The notes beneath the pieces are model-generated. The model saw only the letters and a list, made by a program, of their open reading frames with translations. It was not told where the DNA came from and did no database searches. Below are positions 23,429-34,439 of a stretch of DNA of 64,000 bases, one piece after another. Position numbers and translations under genes: made by a program. Within the stretch, counting starts at the first letter, position 1; each line of letters begins with the position of its first letter. Origin of the DNA: Escherichia sp. ESNIH1 (GTDB lineage Bacteria; Pseudomonadota; Gammaproteobacteria; Enterobacterales; Enterobacteriaceae); assembly GCA_002918705.1 (NCBI GenBank), contig PQKR01000012.1:1-64000 (forward strand). The letters are read 5' to 3'.

Positions 23429-24589
23429 TTACCCCTTCGCTGCGATCCGGAATGCATTTTCCAAATCGGCAATTAAATCTTCACCATCTTCAATACCGGT
23501 CGAGATGCGTAGCAGCGTCTCGGAGATGCCGGCAGCGGCGCGTGCTTCTGCGGCCATGCCTGCGTGTGTCATGGTCGCCGCGTGGGAGATCAGGCTCTCA
23601 ACGCCGCCCAGCGACTCCGCCAGCGTAAACAGCGACAGGCCGCTTAAGAAACGACGCAGCGTCTGCTCATCGCCGTCCAGCTCGAAGCTCAGCATCGCGC
23701 CGAAGCCTTTCTGCTGGCGGGCGGCAATCTCATGGCCCTGGTTTTCCGGCAGCGACGGGTGATAGAGCTTCTTCACCAGCGGCTGCGTCTTCAGGAACGC
23801 AACGATAGCCTGAGCGTTACGCTGGGCCACTTCCATGCGCGGCGACAGCGTACGCAGGCCGCGCAGCAGCAGGTAGCTATCAAACGCGCTACCGGTTACG
23901 CCAATATTATTCGCCCACCATGCCAGTTCGGTGACGGTGGCCTCCTCTTTGGCAATCACCACGCCCGCGACGACGTCGGAGTGACCGTTGAGGTACTTGG
24001 TACAGGAGTGCAGCACCAGATCCGCCCCCAGCGCCAGCGGGTTTTGCAGCGCCGGGCTGAGGAAGGTGTTATCCACCACGCTTACCGCACCGGCTTCGCG
24101 AGCCAGCTGACAGATTTTCGCAATATCCACGACGCGCAACAATGGATTACTTGGACTTTCGATCAGCACCAGCTTCGGTTGCTCAGCCAGCGCTGCCTTC
24201 AGCGCCTGCTCATCGTTTTGATCGACAAAGAGAACACGATAGCAGCCGCGCTTCGCCAGGCTGTCAAACAGACGGTAGCTGCCACCGTAGCAGTCGTGCG
24301 GAGCCACCAGCAGATCGCCAGGCTTCAGATAGACCGTCGTCACCAGGTGGATAGCGGACATGCCGGTATTGGTCAGCACCGCACCCGCCCCGCCTTCCAG
24401 CTCCGCCAGCGCACGCTGAACGACATCGCGCGTCGGGTTGCCACGGCGGGAGTAGTCATGCGCACGCGGCTCGTTGAAATCGGTGAAATTATAGGTGCTG
24501 GAGAGATGAATCGGCGGGACAACGCAGCCGTACTGCTCGTCATCGTTCAATCCGCTACGCACTGCAATGGTGGCCTGTTTACGCGTCAT
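23429..24589 (-). CDS. metB: cystathionine gamma-synthase MetB
   Basis: PLP enzyme joining O-succinylhomoserine and cysteine into cystathionine, the first step of transsulfuration to methionine. Starting at MTRKQATIAVRSG gives 386 residues, the E. coli length; the reading frame extends 27 codons further upstream through the met boxes and is not used. The PLP lysine is in HSCTKYLNGHSD near residue 198, and the YSRRGNPT phosphate-contact motif is near 50. First gene of metBL, divergent from metJ. Confidence 0.97.
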   Translation of the reverse strand: MTRKQATIAVRSGLNDDEQYGCVVPPIHLSSTYNFTDFNEPRAHDYSRRGNPTRDVVQRALAELEGGAGAVLTNTGMSAIHLVTTVYLKPGDLLVAPHDCYGGSYRLFDSLAKRGCYRVLFVDQNDEQALKAALAEQPKLVLIESPSNPLLRVVDIAKICQLAREAGAVSVVDNTFLSPALQNPLALGADLVLHSCTKYLNGHSDVVAGVVIAKEEATVTELAWWANNIGVTGSAFDSYLLLRGLRTLSPRMEVAQRNAQAIVAFLKTQPLVKKLYHPSLPENQGHEIAARQQKGFGAMLSFELDGDEQTLRRFLSGLSLFTLAESLGGVESLISHAATMTHAGMAAEARAAAGISETLLRISTGIEDGEDLIADLENAFRIAAKG

Positions 24590-24648
24590 GTGAAGGCTTC
24601 CTGGCTTAATGGATGAAAAATCAGGCCACAGAATAGCATTGTGACAAT

Positions 24649-24680
24649 AGACGTCAATACATCTGGACATCTAAACTTCT
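24649..24680. promoter_or_regulatory. met box array between metB and metJ
   Basis: Four contiguous 8 bp units, AGACGTCA, ATACATCT, GGACATCT and AAACTTCT, match the AGACGTCT met box consensus to varying degree. They control both divergent promoters through MetJ-SAM, giving autoregulation of metJ. Confidence 0.9.
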
Positions 24681-24864
24681 CTGCGTATAGATTGAGCAAA
24701 CCGGGAATAGCCGTTAAAATTATCTGCATTAGCGCACATCTGCGGAGCCAATACTCCGTGTCACGGTGGCGTCTCTACGGTAAACTACGCGAGATTACGG
24801 CCCTGTCCCTGCGTTTAGTCGGGTTTTGGCCATTTATTAATGAGAAAGAGGATTAAGGTATCTC

Positions 24865-25182
24865 ATGGCTGAATGGAGCGGCGAATATATCAGCCCCTAC
24901 GCTGAGCACGGTAAGAAGAGTGAGCAAGTAAAAAAAATTACGGTTTCCATTCCTCTGAAGGTGTTAAAGATCCTCACCGATGAACGCACCCGTCGTCAGG
25001 TCAACAACCTGCGTCACGCCACGAACAGCGAGCTGCTGTGCGAAGCGTTCCTGCACGCGTTCACCGGTCAGCCTCTGCCAAACGATGAAGACCTGCGCAA
25101 AGAGCGCAGCGATGAAATCCCTGAAGAGGCAAAGATTATCATGCGCGAGCTGGGCATCGACCCGGACACATGGGAATACTGA
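24865..25182 (+). CDS. metJ: methionine regulon repressor MetJ
   Basis: Ribbon-helix-helix repressor of the methionine genes with S-adenosylmethionine as corepressor. The 105 residues equal E. coli MetJ. The DNA-contacting beta strand is KKITVSIP (about residues 22-29). It is followed by the helices [22 protein letters not shown]..., which bind SAM and form the dimer. Its own promoter lies in the met box region shared with metB. A strong terminator follows the stop. Confidence 0.98.
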   Translation: MAEWSGEYISPYAEHGKKSEQVKKITVSIPLKVLKILTDERTRRQVNNLRHATNSELLCEAFLHAFTGQPLPNDEDLRKERSDEIPEEAKIIMRELGIDPDTWEY

Positions 25183-25185
25183 CAG

Positions 25186-25208
25186 AAAAGGGGCTTCGGC
25201 CCCTTTTT
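25186..25208 (+). terminator. metJ terminator
   Basis: AAAAGGGGC-TTCG-GCCCCTTTTT, a perfect nine-pair stem with a UUCG tetraloop and U-run, begins four bases after the metJ stop. Confidence 0.95.
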
Positions 25209-25225
25209 GCATGATGGCCTGCTAT

Positions 25226-25258
25226 GCCGGGTGGCGGCTGACGCCTTACCCGGCCTAC
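25226..25258. repeat. REP element between metJ and rpmE
   Basis: GCCGGGTGGCGGCTGACGCC followed by TTACCCGGCCTAC, a REP unit of the long-loop subtype, sits between the convergent terminators. Confidence 0.85.
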
Positions 25259-25272
25259 AAAAATTCAGGCAC

Positions 25273-25299
25273 AAAAAAACCGCCCGAAGGCGGTTTTTT
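25273..25299 (-). terminator. rpmE terminator
   Basis: A GAAAAAACCGCC-TTCG-GGCGGTTTTTT stem-loop on the minus strand, 15 bp beyond the rpmE stop. Confidence 0.93.
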
Positions 25300-25314
25300 C
25301 TAAGCAGCGAATGA

Positions 25315-25527
25315 TTACTTGCTGCCTGGGATGCTGAAGCGCTTGTTGAAGCGGTCAACACGGCCACCGGTAGCAACGTCACGCTGCTTGCCAGTGTAGA
25401 ACGGGTGGCATTTGGCGCACACGTCCAGGTTCAGATCGTGACCCACGGTAGAGCGGGTTTTGATCACATTACCGCAAGAGCAGTTTGCAGTAATTTCAAC
25501 GTAATTCGGGTGAATACCTTTTTTCAT
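25315..25527 (-). CDS. rpmE: 50S ribosomal protein L31 (zinc-binding form)
   Basis: L31 protein of the central protuberance that bridges the ribosomal subunits. The 70 residues equal E. coli RpmE. Cysteines C16, C18, C37 and C40 form the zinc knot, so this is the C+ paralogue expressed when zinc is plentiful (the C- form is normally encoded elsewhere). Divergent from priA; the 205 bp between the two start codons must hold both promoters and the rpmE leader. In E. coli L31 regulates its own leader, but I did not resolve that structure. Confidence 0.98.
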   Translation of the reverse strand: MKKGIHPNYVEITANCSCGNVIKTRSTVGHDLNLDVCAKCHPFYTGKQRDVATGGRVDRFNKRFSIPGSK

Positions 25528-25651
25528 GGAAGAAACCTCAGTTAAGGCCGCGTCGCTCTTCCAGCCCTAACGCCGGACACCACGCGAGATGATTGATTAA
25601 GCTTTGGCGGCGGAATGCAACACCAAAGGCGGCGAATCATACAGAAATTAA

Positions 25652-27928
<2,277 letters not shown>

Positions 27929-28086
27929 CGAGGCCAGGGATGCGAGTCGGATCGAAAAATTCAACCTTCATCACAATTTTCCTGAAAATACTGTAACCGA
28001 ACTGATTAACGATCTGCTAAAAATGTGGGTAATGTCGCACATAAGGGATGCGCCTGCGCTTGCGGCAGGCATGCGAGGAGAAAGAG

Positions 28087-29112
28087 TTGAAGGTTAAGAA
28101 AGAGGTTGCTGCGGCGACCATGAAAGATGTTGCCCAGAAAGCAAAAGTTTCTACGGCAACCGTGTCCCGGGCATTGATGAACCCGGATAAAGTCTCACAG
28201 GCGACCCGTAACCGCGTTGAGCAGGCGGCGCTTGAGGTAGGCTATTTGCCGCAGGCGATGGGTCGCAACATTAAGCGCAACGAATCGCGCACGCTGCTGG
28301 TCATCGTGCCGGACATTTGCGATCCCTTTTTCAGCGAAATCATTCGCGGTATTGAAGTGACCGCCGCCGAGCAGGGCTATCTGGTGCTGATTGGCGACTG
28401 TGCCCACCAGAATCAGCAGGAGAAGACCTTCATTGACCTGATCATCACCAAGCAGATTGATGGCATGCTGCTGCTCGGCTCGCGTCTACCGTTTGACGCC
28501 AGCATTGAGGAGCAGCGTAACCTGCCGCCAATGGTGATGGCCAACGAGTTCGCGCCGGAGCTGGAGCTGCCTACGGTGCACATCGATAACCTGACGGCGG
28601 CTTTTAACGCCGTTAACTATCTGCTGGAGCAGGGACACCAGCGAATTGGCTGCATTGCCGGGCCAGAGGAGATGCCGCTGTGCCACTACCGTCTGCAGGG
28701 CTACGTCCAGGCGCTGCGCCGGTCCGGCATCACCGTCGATCCGCACTATATTGCCCGGGGCAACTTCACCTACGAGGCGGGAAGCAGTGCGATGGAGCAG
28801 CTGCTGGCGCTACCGAAGCCGCCTACGGCCGTATTCTGCCACAGCGACGTCATGGCCCTCGGCGCGCTCTCCTGCGCGAAACGGCAGGGACTGAAAATTC
28901 CTCAGGATCTGTCTATTATTGGTTTCGATAATATTTCGCTCGCCCAATTCTGCGATCCGCCGCTAACAACGGTCGCCCAGCCGCGCTTTGAGATTGGCCG
29001 CGAGGCGATGCTATTGCTGTTGGATCAGCTACATGGCCAGGTGGTGAGCAGCGGATCGCGCCTGCTGGAGTGCGAATTGATCGTGCGCGGATCGACACAG
29101 GCGCTTACGTAA
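28087..29112 (+). CDS. cytR: LacI-family nucleoside-catabolism repressor CytR
   Basis: Represses nucleoside uptake and degradation genes together with CRP; cytidine is the inducer. A GAGGAG Shine-Dalgarno at 28075-28080 points to the TTG at 28087, giving 341 residues, the E. coli length; E. coli also uses a non-ATG start. The helix-turn-helix (MKDVAQKAKVSTATVSRALM) occupies residues 12-31. The hinge and periplasmic-binding-like core follow (VPDICDPFFSEIIRG, CHSDVMALGAL). It is followed by ftsN. Confidence 0.96.
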   Translation: MKVKKEVAAATMKDVAQKAKVSTATVSRALMNPDKVSQATRNRVEQAALEVGYLPQAMGRNIKRNESRTLLVIVPDICDPFFSEIIRGIEVTAAEQGYLVLIGDCAHQNQQEKTFIDLIITKQIDGMLLLGSRLPFDASIEEQRNLPPMVMANEFAPELELPTVHIDNLTAAFNAVNYLLEQGHQRIGCIAGPEEMPLCHYRLQGYVQALRRSGITVDPHYIARGNFTYEAGSSAMEQLLALPKPPTAVFCHSDVMALGALSCAKRQGLKIPQDLSIIGFDNISLAQFCDPPLTTVAQPRFEIGREAMLLLLDQLHGQVVSSGSRLLECELIVRGSTQALT

Positions 29113-29205
29113 CAGCGCCTGCTTTCAGACTTCCGCGTCTGGTCAAAGCCCCGTCGCTTAAGTAACATGACGGACCAATAAACGAATGAATACAGCGAAA
29201 CGATA

Positions 29206-30183
29206 GTGGCCCAACGAGATTATGTACGCCGCAGCCAATCGGCTCCTTCGCGGCGAAAAACGAGCACCTCAAGGAAGAAGCAACGTAATACGCCTGCTGT
29301 CTCGCCTGCTATGGTGGCGATTGCAGCCGCCGTGCTGGTGGCCTTTCTCGGTGGCCTGTACTTTATTACCCATCACAAAAAAGAGGAGTCCGAGACCCTG
29401 CAGAGCCAGAAGGTCACGGGCAACGGGCTGCCGCCGAAGCCGGAAGAGCGCTGGCGTTATATCAAAGAGCTGGAGAGCCGTCAGCCTGGCGTACGTGCGC
29501 CAACAGAACCCTCGGCGGGCGGTGAGGTGATGAATCCGGATCAGCTGACCAACGAACAGCGGCAGCTGTTAGAGCAGATGCAGGCCGATATGCGTCAGCA
29601 GCCTACCCAGCTTAACGAAGTGCCGTGGAACGAGCAGACGCCGGCCCAGCGCCAGCAGACCTTGCAGCGTCAGCGTCAGGTGCAGCAGCTGCAACAGCAA
29701 CAAACCCAGCAGCAGCAGTGGGCCAACGCGCCGAAAACCCAGCCGCGTCTGACGGAGCAGCCGCAGACCCGCACGGTGCAGAGCGCGCAGGCGCCACGCC
29801 AGACGCAGCAGCCGAAGCCAGCAGCAAATAGCCAGCCGTATCAGGATCTGCTGCAAACGCCGGCGCACACCACCGCGGCCGCGCCGAAAACGCAGCAGGC
29901 TGCCCCGGTCACGCGTGAGCCAGAAGTGGCGAAGCCTGCCGCTGAGAAAAAAGATGAGCGCCGCTGGATGGTTCAGTGCGGTTCGTTTAAAGGCGCAGAG
30001 CAGGCGGAGACCGTACGCGCCCAGCTGGCATTCGAAGGCTTTGATTCACGCATCACCACTAATAACGGCTGGAATCGCGTCGTCATTGGCCCGGTCAAAG
30101 GCAAAGATAACGTTGATGGCACCATCAACCGCCTGAAGCTGGCTGGCCACGCAAACTGCATTCGTCTCGCCTCCGGGGGTTGA
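29206..30183 (+). CDS. ftsN: essential cell-division protein FtsN
   Basis: Bitopic inner-membrane protein that triggers septal peptidoglycan synthesis by FtsWI. It starts at GTG (29206). A basic cytoplasmic tail (RRKTSTSRKKQR) precedes one membrane helix at about residues 34-54. The periplasmic helices around KPEERWRYIKELE are the essential segment, followed by a long linker. The linker is unusually glutamine-rich (near 145-170). The C-terminal SPOR domain (about 245-325, RRWMVQCGSF...) binds denuded glycan and keeps the conserved cysteines. At 325 residues it is slightly longer than E. coli FtsN (319), the difference lying in the linker. Confidence 0.95.
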   Translation: MAQRDYVRRSQSAPSRRKTSTSRKKQRNTPAVSPAMVAIAAAVLVAFLGGLYFITHHKKEESETLQSQKVTGNGLPPKPEERWRYIKELESRQPGVRAPTEPSAGGEVMNPDQLTNEQRQLLEQMQADMRQQPTQLNEVPWNEQTPAQRQQTLQRQRQVQQLQQQQTQQQQWANAPKTQPRLTEQPQTRTVQSAQAPRQTQQPKPAANSQPYQDLLQTPAHTTAAAPKTQQAAPVTREPEVAKPAAEKKDERRWMVQCGSFKGAEQAETVRAQLAFEGFDSRITTNNGWNRVVIGPVKGKDNVDGTINRLKLAGHANCIRLASGG

Positions 30184-30207
30184 AACCCCCAAAATCCCCC
30201 CCATCTA
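30180..30207 (+). promoter_or_regulatory. sigma-32 heat-shock promoter of hslVU
   Basis: TTGAAA (30180-30185) and CCCCATCT (30199-30206) with a 13 bp spacer match the RpoH consensus. It lies about 65 bp before hslV and overlaps the ftsN stop. E. coli hslVU is a known sigma-32 operon. Confidence 0.85.
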
Positions 30208-30272
30208 TAATTGCATTCTGCCCCGTACACCGTGCGGGGCGACTCATCTGATTGCAACAAAGGGGTCTGCTC

Positions 30273-30803
30273 GTGACAACAATTGTAAGTGTTCGCCGTA
30301 ACGGTCAGGTAGTGATTGCCGGTGATGGCCAGGCCACGCTGGGCAATACCGTAATGAAAGGCAACGTAAAAAAAGTGCGTCGTCTGTATAACGACAAAGT
30401 GATCGCTGGTTTTGCAGGCGGTACTGCAGACGCCTTCACGCTGTTTGAACTGTTTGAGCGCAAGCTGGAGATGCACCAGGGCCATCTGGTCAAAGCCGCC
30501 GTTGAGCTGGCAAAAGACTGGCGTACCGATCGTATACTGCGCAAGCTCGAAGCGCTGCTGGCGGTGGCGGATGAAAATGCCTCGCTGATTATCACCGGTA
30601 ACGGCGACGTTGTGCAGCCGGAAAACGACCTGATTGCTATCGGCTCTGGCGGCCCGTACGCCCAGGCCGCCGCCCGCGCCCTGTTAGAAAACACCGACAT
30701 GAACGCGCGCGACATTGCGGTGAAGGCGTTGGATATTGCAGGTGATATCTGCATCTATACCAACCATAACCACACCATCGAAGAATTAAACTCTAAAGCG
30801 TAA
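30273..30803 (+). CDS. hslV: ATP-dependent protease peptidase subunit HslV (ClpQ)
   Basis: Proteasome-like N-terminal threonine peptidase, a double hexamer capped by HslU. The GTG at 30273 gives 176 residues, as in E. coli, and places the catalytic Thr directly after the initiator ([12 protein letters not shown]); starts further upstream would bury it. The [13 protein letters not shown] region and the [11 protein letters not shown] segment are conserved. hslU follows 9 bp after the stop. Confidence 0.97.
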   Translation: MTTIVSVRRNGQVVIAGDGQATLGNTVMKGNVKKVRRLYNDKVIAGFAGGTADAFTLFELFERKLEMHQGHLVKAAVELAKDWRTDRILRKLEALLAVADENASLIITGNGDVVQPENDLIAIGSGGPYAQAAARALLENTDMNARDIAVKALDIAGDICIYTNHNHTIEELNSKA

Positions 30804-30812
30804 GGATCTCCC

Positions 30813-32144
30813 ATGTCTGAAATGACCCCACGCGAAATTGTCAGCGAACTGAACAAACATATTATCGGTCAGGACAATGCCAAGCGCTCTGTTGCCATTG
30901 CCCTGCGTAACCGCTGGCGCCGTATGCAGCTCGACGAAGAGCTGCGCCATGAAGTGACGCCGAAAAACATTCTGATGATCGGTCCAACCGGCGTCGGTAA
31001 AACCGAGATCGCCCGCCGCCTGGCGAAGCTGGCCAACGCGCCCTTCATCAAGGTGGAAGCGACCAAATTCACCGAAGTCGGCTATGTCGGTAAAGAAGTC
31101 GACTCGATTATCCGCGATCTGACCGATGCCGCCGTGAAAATGGTGCGTATGCAGTCGATCGAGAAGAACCGCTACCGTGCAGAAGAGATGGCGGAAGAGC
31201 GCATTCTCGACGTGCTGATCCCGCCGGCGAAAGATAACTGGGGCCAGGCTGAACAGTCTCAGGAGCCGTCCGCCGCCCGTCAGGCGTTCCGCAAGAAACT
31301 GCGTGAAGGCCAGCTGGATGATAAAGAGGTAGAGATTAACCTCGCCGCCGCGCCGATGGGCGTGGAGATCATGGCACCTCCGGGCATGGAAGAGATGACC
31401 AGCCAGCTGCAGTCAATGTTTCAGAATCTGGGCGGCCAGAAGCAGAAGCCGCGCAAGATTAAGATCAAAGACGCCATGAAGCTGCTGATCGAAGAGGAAG
31501 CGGCCAAGCTGGTGAACCCGGAAGAGCTGAAGCAGGACGCCATCGACGCCGTTGAACAGCACGGTATCGTGTTTATCGATGAGATCGATAAAATCTGTAA
31601 GCGCGGTGAATCCTCCGGTCCGGACGTCTCGCGTGAAGGCGTACAGCGCGACCTGCTGCCGCTGGTAGAGGGCTGCACCGTCTCCACCAAGCACGGTATG
31701 GTGAAAACCGACCACATCCTGTTTATCGCCTCCGGTGCATTCCAGGTGGCGAAGCCGTCGGATCTGATCCCTGAGCTGCAGGGTCGTCTGCCCATCCGCG
31801 TTGAGCTGCAGGCGCTGACCACCGAGGACTTTGAGCGCATCCTGACCGAGCCAAATGCCTCCGTCACCGTGCAGTACAAAGCGCTGATGGCTACCGAGGG
31901 CGTCAACATCGACTTTACCGATGACGGTATCAAGCGCATTGCTCAGGCCGCATGGCAGGTGAACGAGACCACTGAAAACATCGGTGCCCGCCGTCTGCAT
32001 ACCGTTCTCGAGCGTCTGATGGAGGATATCTCCTACGACGCCAGCGATCTGAACGGCGAATCGGTCACCATCGACGCCGCTTATGTGAGCAAACACCTGG
32101 ATGAGCTGGTAGCAGATGAAGATTTGAGCCGTTTTATCTTATAA
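30813..32144 (+). CDS. hslU: ATP-dependent protease ATPase subunit HslU (ClpY)
   Basis: AAA+ unfoldase partner of HslV, degrading SulA, RpoH and misfolded proteins. The 443 residues equal E. coli. Walker [10 protein letters not shown] is near residue 57, the I-domain spans about 110-240, and Walker [10 protein letters not shown] is near 250. The [10 protein letters not shown] sensor-2 region and the C-terminal tail (DEDLSRFIL) that docks into HslV follow. Co-transcribed with hslV from the heat-shock promoter and closed by a terminator at 32174-32199. Confidence 0.98.
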   Translation: MSEMTPREIVSELNKHIIGQDNAKRSVAIALRNRWRRMQLDEELRHEVTPKNILMIGPTGVGKTEIARRLAKLANAPFIKVEATKFTEVGYVGKEVDSIIRDLTDAAVKMVRMQSIEKNRYRAEEMAEERILDVLIPPAKDNWGQAEQSQEPSAARQAFRKKLREGQLDDKEVEINLAAAPMGVEIMAPPGMEEMTSQLQSMFQNLGGQKQKPRKIKIKDAMKLLIEEEAAKLVNPEELKQDAIDAVEQHGIVFIDEIDKICKRGESSGPDVSREGVQRDLLPLVEGCTVSTKHGMVKTDHILFIASGAFQVAKPSDLIPELQGRLPIRVELQALTTEDFERILTEPNASVTVQYKALMATEGVNIDFTDDGIKRIAQAAWQVNETTENIGARRLHTVLERLMEDISYDASDLNGESVTIDAAYVSKHLDELVADEDLSRFIL

Positions 32145-32173
32145 TCGCGCTCAGCACGTTTTCATTACTGTTA

Positions 32174-32199
32174 ATGGGGCTATATAGCCCCATTTTTAT
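32174..32199 (+). terminator. hslVU terminator
   Basis: ATGGGGCT (32174-32181) pairs with AGCCCCAT (32186-32193), followed by a U-run (TTTTA). Confidence 0.93.
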
Positions 32200-32211
32200 T
32201 GGCTGGATCCT

Positions 32212-33138
32212 ATGACTGAATATACCCTGACGCGTACCCAGGCCTGGCTGGAAAGCCTGCGACCGAAGACCCTTCCCCTTGCGTTTGCCGCGATTGTGGT
32301 GGGCACTGCGCTCGCCTGGTGGCAGGGCCACTTTGATCTGCGGGTGGCGGTGCTGGCGCTCATCACCGCCGGGCTGCTGCAGATCCTCTCGAATCTGGCT
32401 AACGACTACGGCGACGCGGTAAAGGGCAGCGACAAGCCGGATCGTATCGGGCCGCTGCGGGGGATGCAGAAAGGGGCTATCAGTCTGGCACAGATGAAAC
32501 GTGCCCTGCTGGTTACCGTCGCGCTCAGCTGCCTCTCTGGCCTGACGCTGGTTCTGGTGGCGTATCAGACGGTAGCGGATTTTATCGGCTTCCTAGTGCT
32601 GGGCGGGCTGTCAATCATCGCCGCAATTACCTACACCATTGGCCGCCGCCCGTATGGCTATCTTGGGCTGGGGGATATCTCGGTACTGCTCTTCTTTGGC
32701 TGGCTCAGCGTGATGGGCAGCGGCTATCTCCAGGCGCATACCCTGATCCCGGCGATGTTCTTACCGGCCACCGCCTGCGGCCTGCTGGCGACGGCGGTGC
32801 TTAACGTCAATAACCTGCGTGATATCGACAGCGATCGTGCCAACGGTAAAAACACGCTGGTGGTGCGCCTGGGGCCGCTGAACGCCCGCCGCTATCACGC
32901 CTGCCTGCTGCTGGGGGCGCTGCTCTGCTTCGGTGTGTTCAACCTGCTCTCGCTACACAGTCCGTGGGGCTGGCTGTTCATTCTTGCTGCGCCGCTGCTG
33001 GTGCGCCAGGCGCGCTATGTGCTACGCGAGCGCGACCCTGCCGCGATGCCGCCTATGCTCGAGCGCACCGTTAAGGGGGCACTGCTGACTAACTTGCTGT
33101 TTGTGATAGGTATTGTGCTCAGCAAAACGCTGCTTTAA
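32212..33138 (+). CDS. menA: 1,4-dihydroxy-2-naphthoate polyprenyltransferase MenA
   Basis: Integral membrane enzyme attaching the octaprenyl chain to DHNA in menaquinone synthesis. The 308 residues equal E. coli MenA. The UbiA-family aspartate motifs are NDYGDAVKGSD near residue 65 and DIDSDRANGKNTL near 205. About eight or nine membrane helices are evident. It follows the hslVU terminator by 12 bp and precedes rraA; a separate promoter is not obvious. Confidence 0.97.
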   Translation: MTEYTLTRTQAWLESLRPKTLPLAFAAIVVGTALAWWQGHFDLRVAVLALITAGLLQILSNLANDYGDAVKGSDKPDRIGPLRGMQKGAISLAQMKRALLVTVALSCLSGLTLVLVAYQTVADFIGFLVLGGLSIIAAITYTIGRRPYGYLGLGDISVLLFFGWLSVMGSGYLQAHTLIPAMFLPATACGLLATAVLNVNNLRDIDSDRANGKNTLVVRLGPLNARRYHACLLLGALLCFGVFNLLSLHSPWGWLFILAAPLLVRQARYVLRERDPAAMPPMLERTVKGALLTNLLFVIGIVLSKTLL

Positions 33139-33230
33139 CTGACAAATATCAATTAACAATTGATGATTTTGCCAACAATGCATTATGCGCGATATACTGA
33201 GAGTTCTCGCAGCAACTAAACGTAAATCCT

Positions 33231-33716
33231 ATGAAATACGATACTTCCGAGCTTTGTGACATCTACCAGGAAGATGTCAACGTCGTGGAACCGCTGTTTT
33301 CCAACTTTGGTGGGCGGTCGTCGTTTGGCGGACAAATCATCACGGTGAAATGTTTCGAGGATAACGGGTTGCTTTACGATCTGCTCGAACAGAATGGCCG
33401 TGGTCGCGTTCTGCTGATTGACGGCGGCGGTTCCGTTCGTCGCGCACTGATCGATGCTGAACTGGCACGCCTTGCCGCCCAGAACGAATGGGAAGGCCTG
33501 GTGGTCTACGGCGCGGTGCGCCAGGTAGACGATCTTGAAGAGCTGGACATTGGTATCCAGGCGATTGCCGCGATCCCAGTGGGGGCCGCAGGTGAAGGCA
33601 TTGGCGAAAGCGATATCCGCGTGAATTTTGGCGGCGTCACCTTCTTCTCCGGCGATCATCTCTATGCCGATAACACCGGCATTATCCTCTCCGAAGATCC
33701 CCTCGACATCGAGTAA
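33231..33716 (+). CDS. rraA: RNase E activity inhibitor RraA
   Basis: Trimeric protein that binds RNase E and the degradosome helicases and dampens mRNA decay. The 161 residues equal E. coli RraA. The MenG/HMG-aldolase-like fold shows [13 protein letters not shown] and [17 protein letters not shown], but the family lacks methyltransferase function despite older menG annotations. In E. coli it has its own stationary-phase promoter. A BIME follows. Confidence 0.97.
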   Translation: MKYDTSELCDIYQEDVNVVEPLFSNFGGRSSFGGQIITVKCFEDNGLLYDLLEQNGRGRVLLIDGGGSVRRALIDAELARLAAQNEWEGLVVYGAVRQVDDLEELDIGIQAIAAIPVGAAGEGIGESDIRVNFGGVTFFSGDHLYADNTGIILSEDPLDIE

Positions 33717-33722
33717 TAAAAA

Positions 33723-33789
33723 GCCGGGTGGCGCTTCGCTTACCCGGCCTACTTACTCTGTAGGCCCGGCAAGCAATGCGCCGCCGGGC
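33723..33789. repeat. BIME (two inverted REP units) between rraA and zapB
   Basis: Unit one (33723-33752) runs GCCGGGTGGCG...ACCCGGCCTAC. Unit two (33760-33789), GTAGGCCCGGC...GCCGGGC, is in opposite orientation. This is a bacterial interspersed mosaic element between convergent genes. Confidence 0.88.
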
Positions 33790-33802
33790 GTTTCGAAAGC
33801 AA

Positions 33803-34048
33803 TTATACTTCTTCCATTCTGCCTAACAGCGCCTGAAGGCGATCCTGCCAGCCGTTCTGCTGTTCGCGCAGCTGATGATTTTCACGCTCCAGCTCTTCGC
33901 GGTGGTGGTGCGCATTCTGCACTTCCTGCGACAGGCCGTTGTTTTTCTCTTTCAGCTCTTCGATTTCCATCTGCAGTAACGTGATGGTGTCAATCGCCTG
34001 CTGTACTTTTGCTTCCAGTTTCTCAAACACTTCTAATGACATGGTCAT
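33803..34048 (-). CDS. zapB: cell division factor ZapB
   Basis: Small coiled-coil protein that joins the Z ring through ZapA and links it to MatP at the terminus. Starting at [10 protein letters not shown] gives 81 residues, the E. coli form; two further methionines make 79-87 possible. The whole chain is heptad-repeat coiled coil ([20 protein letters not shown]... to the MEEV end), rich in Glu and Gln. Transcribed towards rraA; divergent from glpF across 391 bp. Confidence 0.95.
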   Translation of the reverse strand: MTMSLEVFEKLEAKVQQAIDTITLLQMEIEELKEKNNGLSQEVQNAHHHREELERENHQLREQQNGWQDRLQALLGRMEEV

Positions 34049-34439
34049 ACCTCTCCTGAATTGCAAGGCGACGCTTTAATATAAACGCGCACAACATAGC
34101 CCCGATTGTATGAAGCCCCGTCGCCCCTGTCCAGCGCCAGGGCGCGTAGTTTGCGGTTTGCAACACTTTTCATCCTTCGCCTGGTTTACACCGCTTTCCT
34201 TCCCATGATTTGTTAATCGATTCGTTAATGAAATGATTCAGCGCGCAGTTATCCCTTACGAAAAATATGTGCTCTATGGCGCGAAAACGCTCATTTTGTT
34301 GACACAGTACACACATTTTGATTTCGATATTTCTCGTTTTTGTTCGTTAACGATAAATTAACACAATGTCTACAGACATCATGGTTGTCTCTGCTCGCCA
34401 TGCTAACAATAACCATTACACACACTTTAGGATCCGATT
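34049..34439. promoter_or_regulatory. zapB-glpF intergenic region
   Basis: This 391 bp gap holds the zapB upstream region, an AT-rich stretch around 34190-34330, the GlpR operators (34319-34358) and the glpF leader ending in AGGATCCGATT before the ATG. I saw no open reading frame or RNA gene of note. CRP sites are expected for glpFK, but I could not place one confidently. Confidence 0.6.
34319..34358 (+). promoter_or_regulatory. tandem GlpR operators upstream of glpF
   Basis: TTTGTTCGTTAACGATAAAT (34339-34358) matches the GlpR consensus WATGTTCGWTAWCGAACATW well. The adjoining 20 bp (34319-34338) keeps the TTCGATAT core and is a weaker second site. GlpR repression is relieved by glycerol-3-phosphate. 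Confidence 0.75.

Noticed and set aside
24641-24856. 71-codon open frame upstream of metJ
   Set aside because: It runs through the met boxes and both promoters of the metB-metJ control region.
34299-34327. TTGACA as a -35 element for glpF
   Set aside because: No acceptable -10 element lies 16-18 bp downstream.
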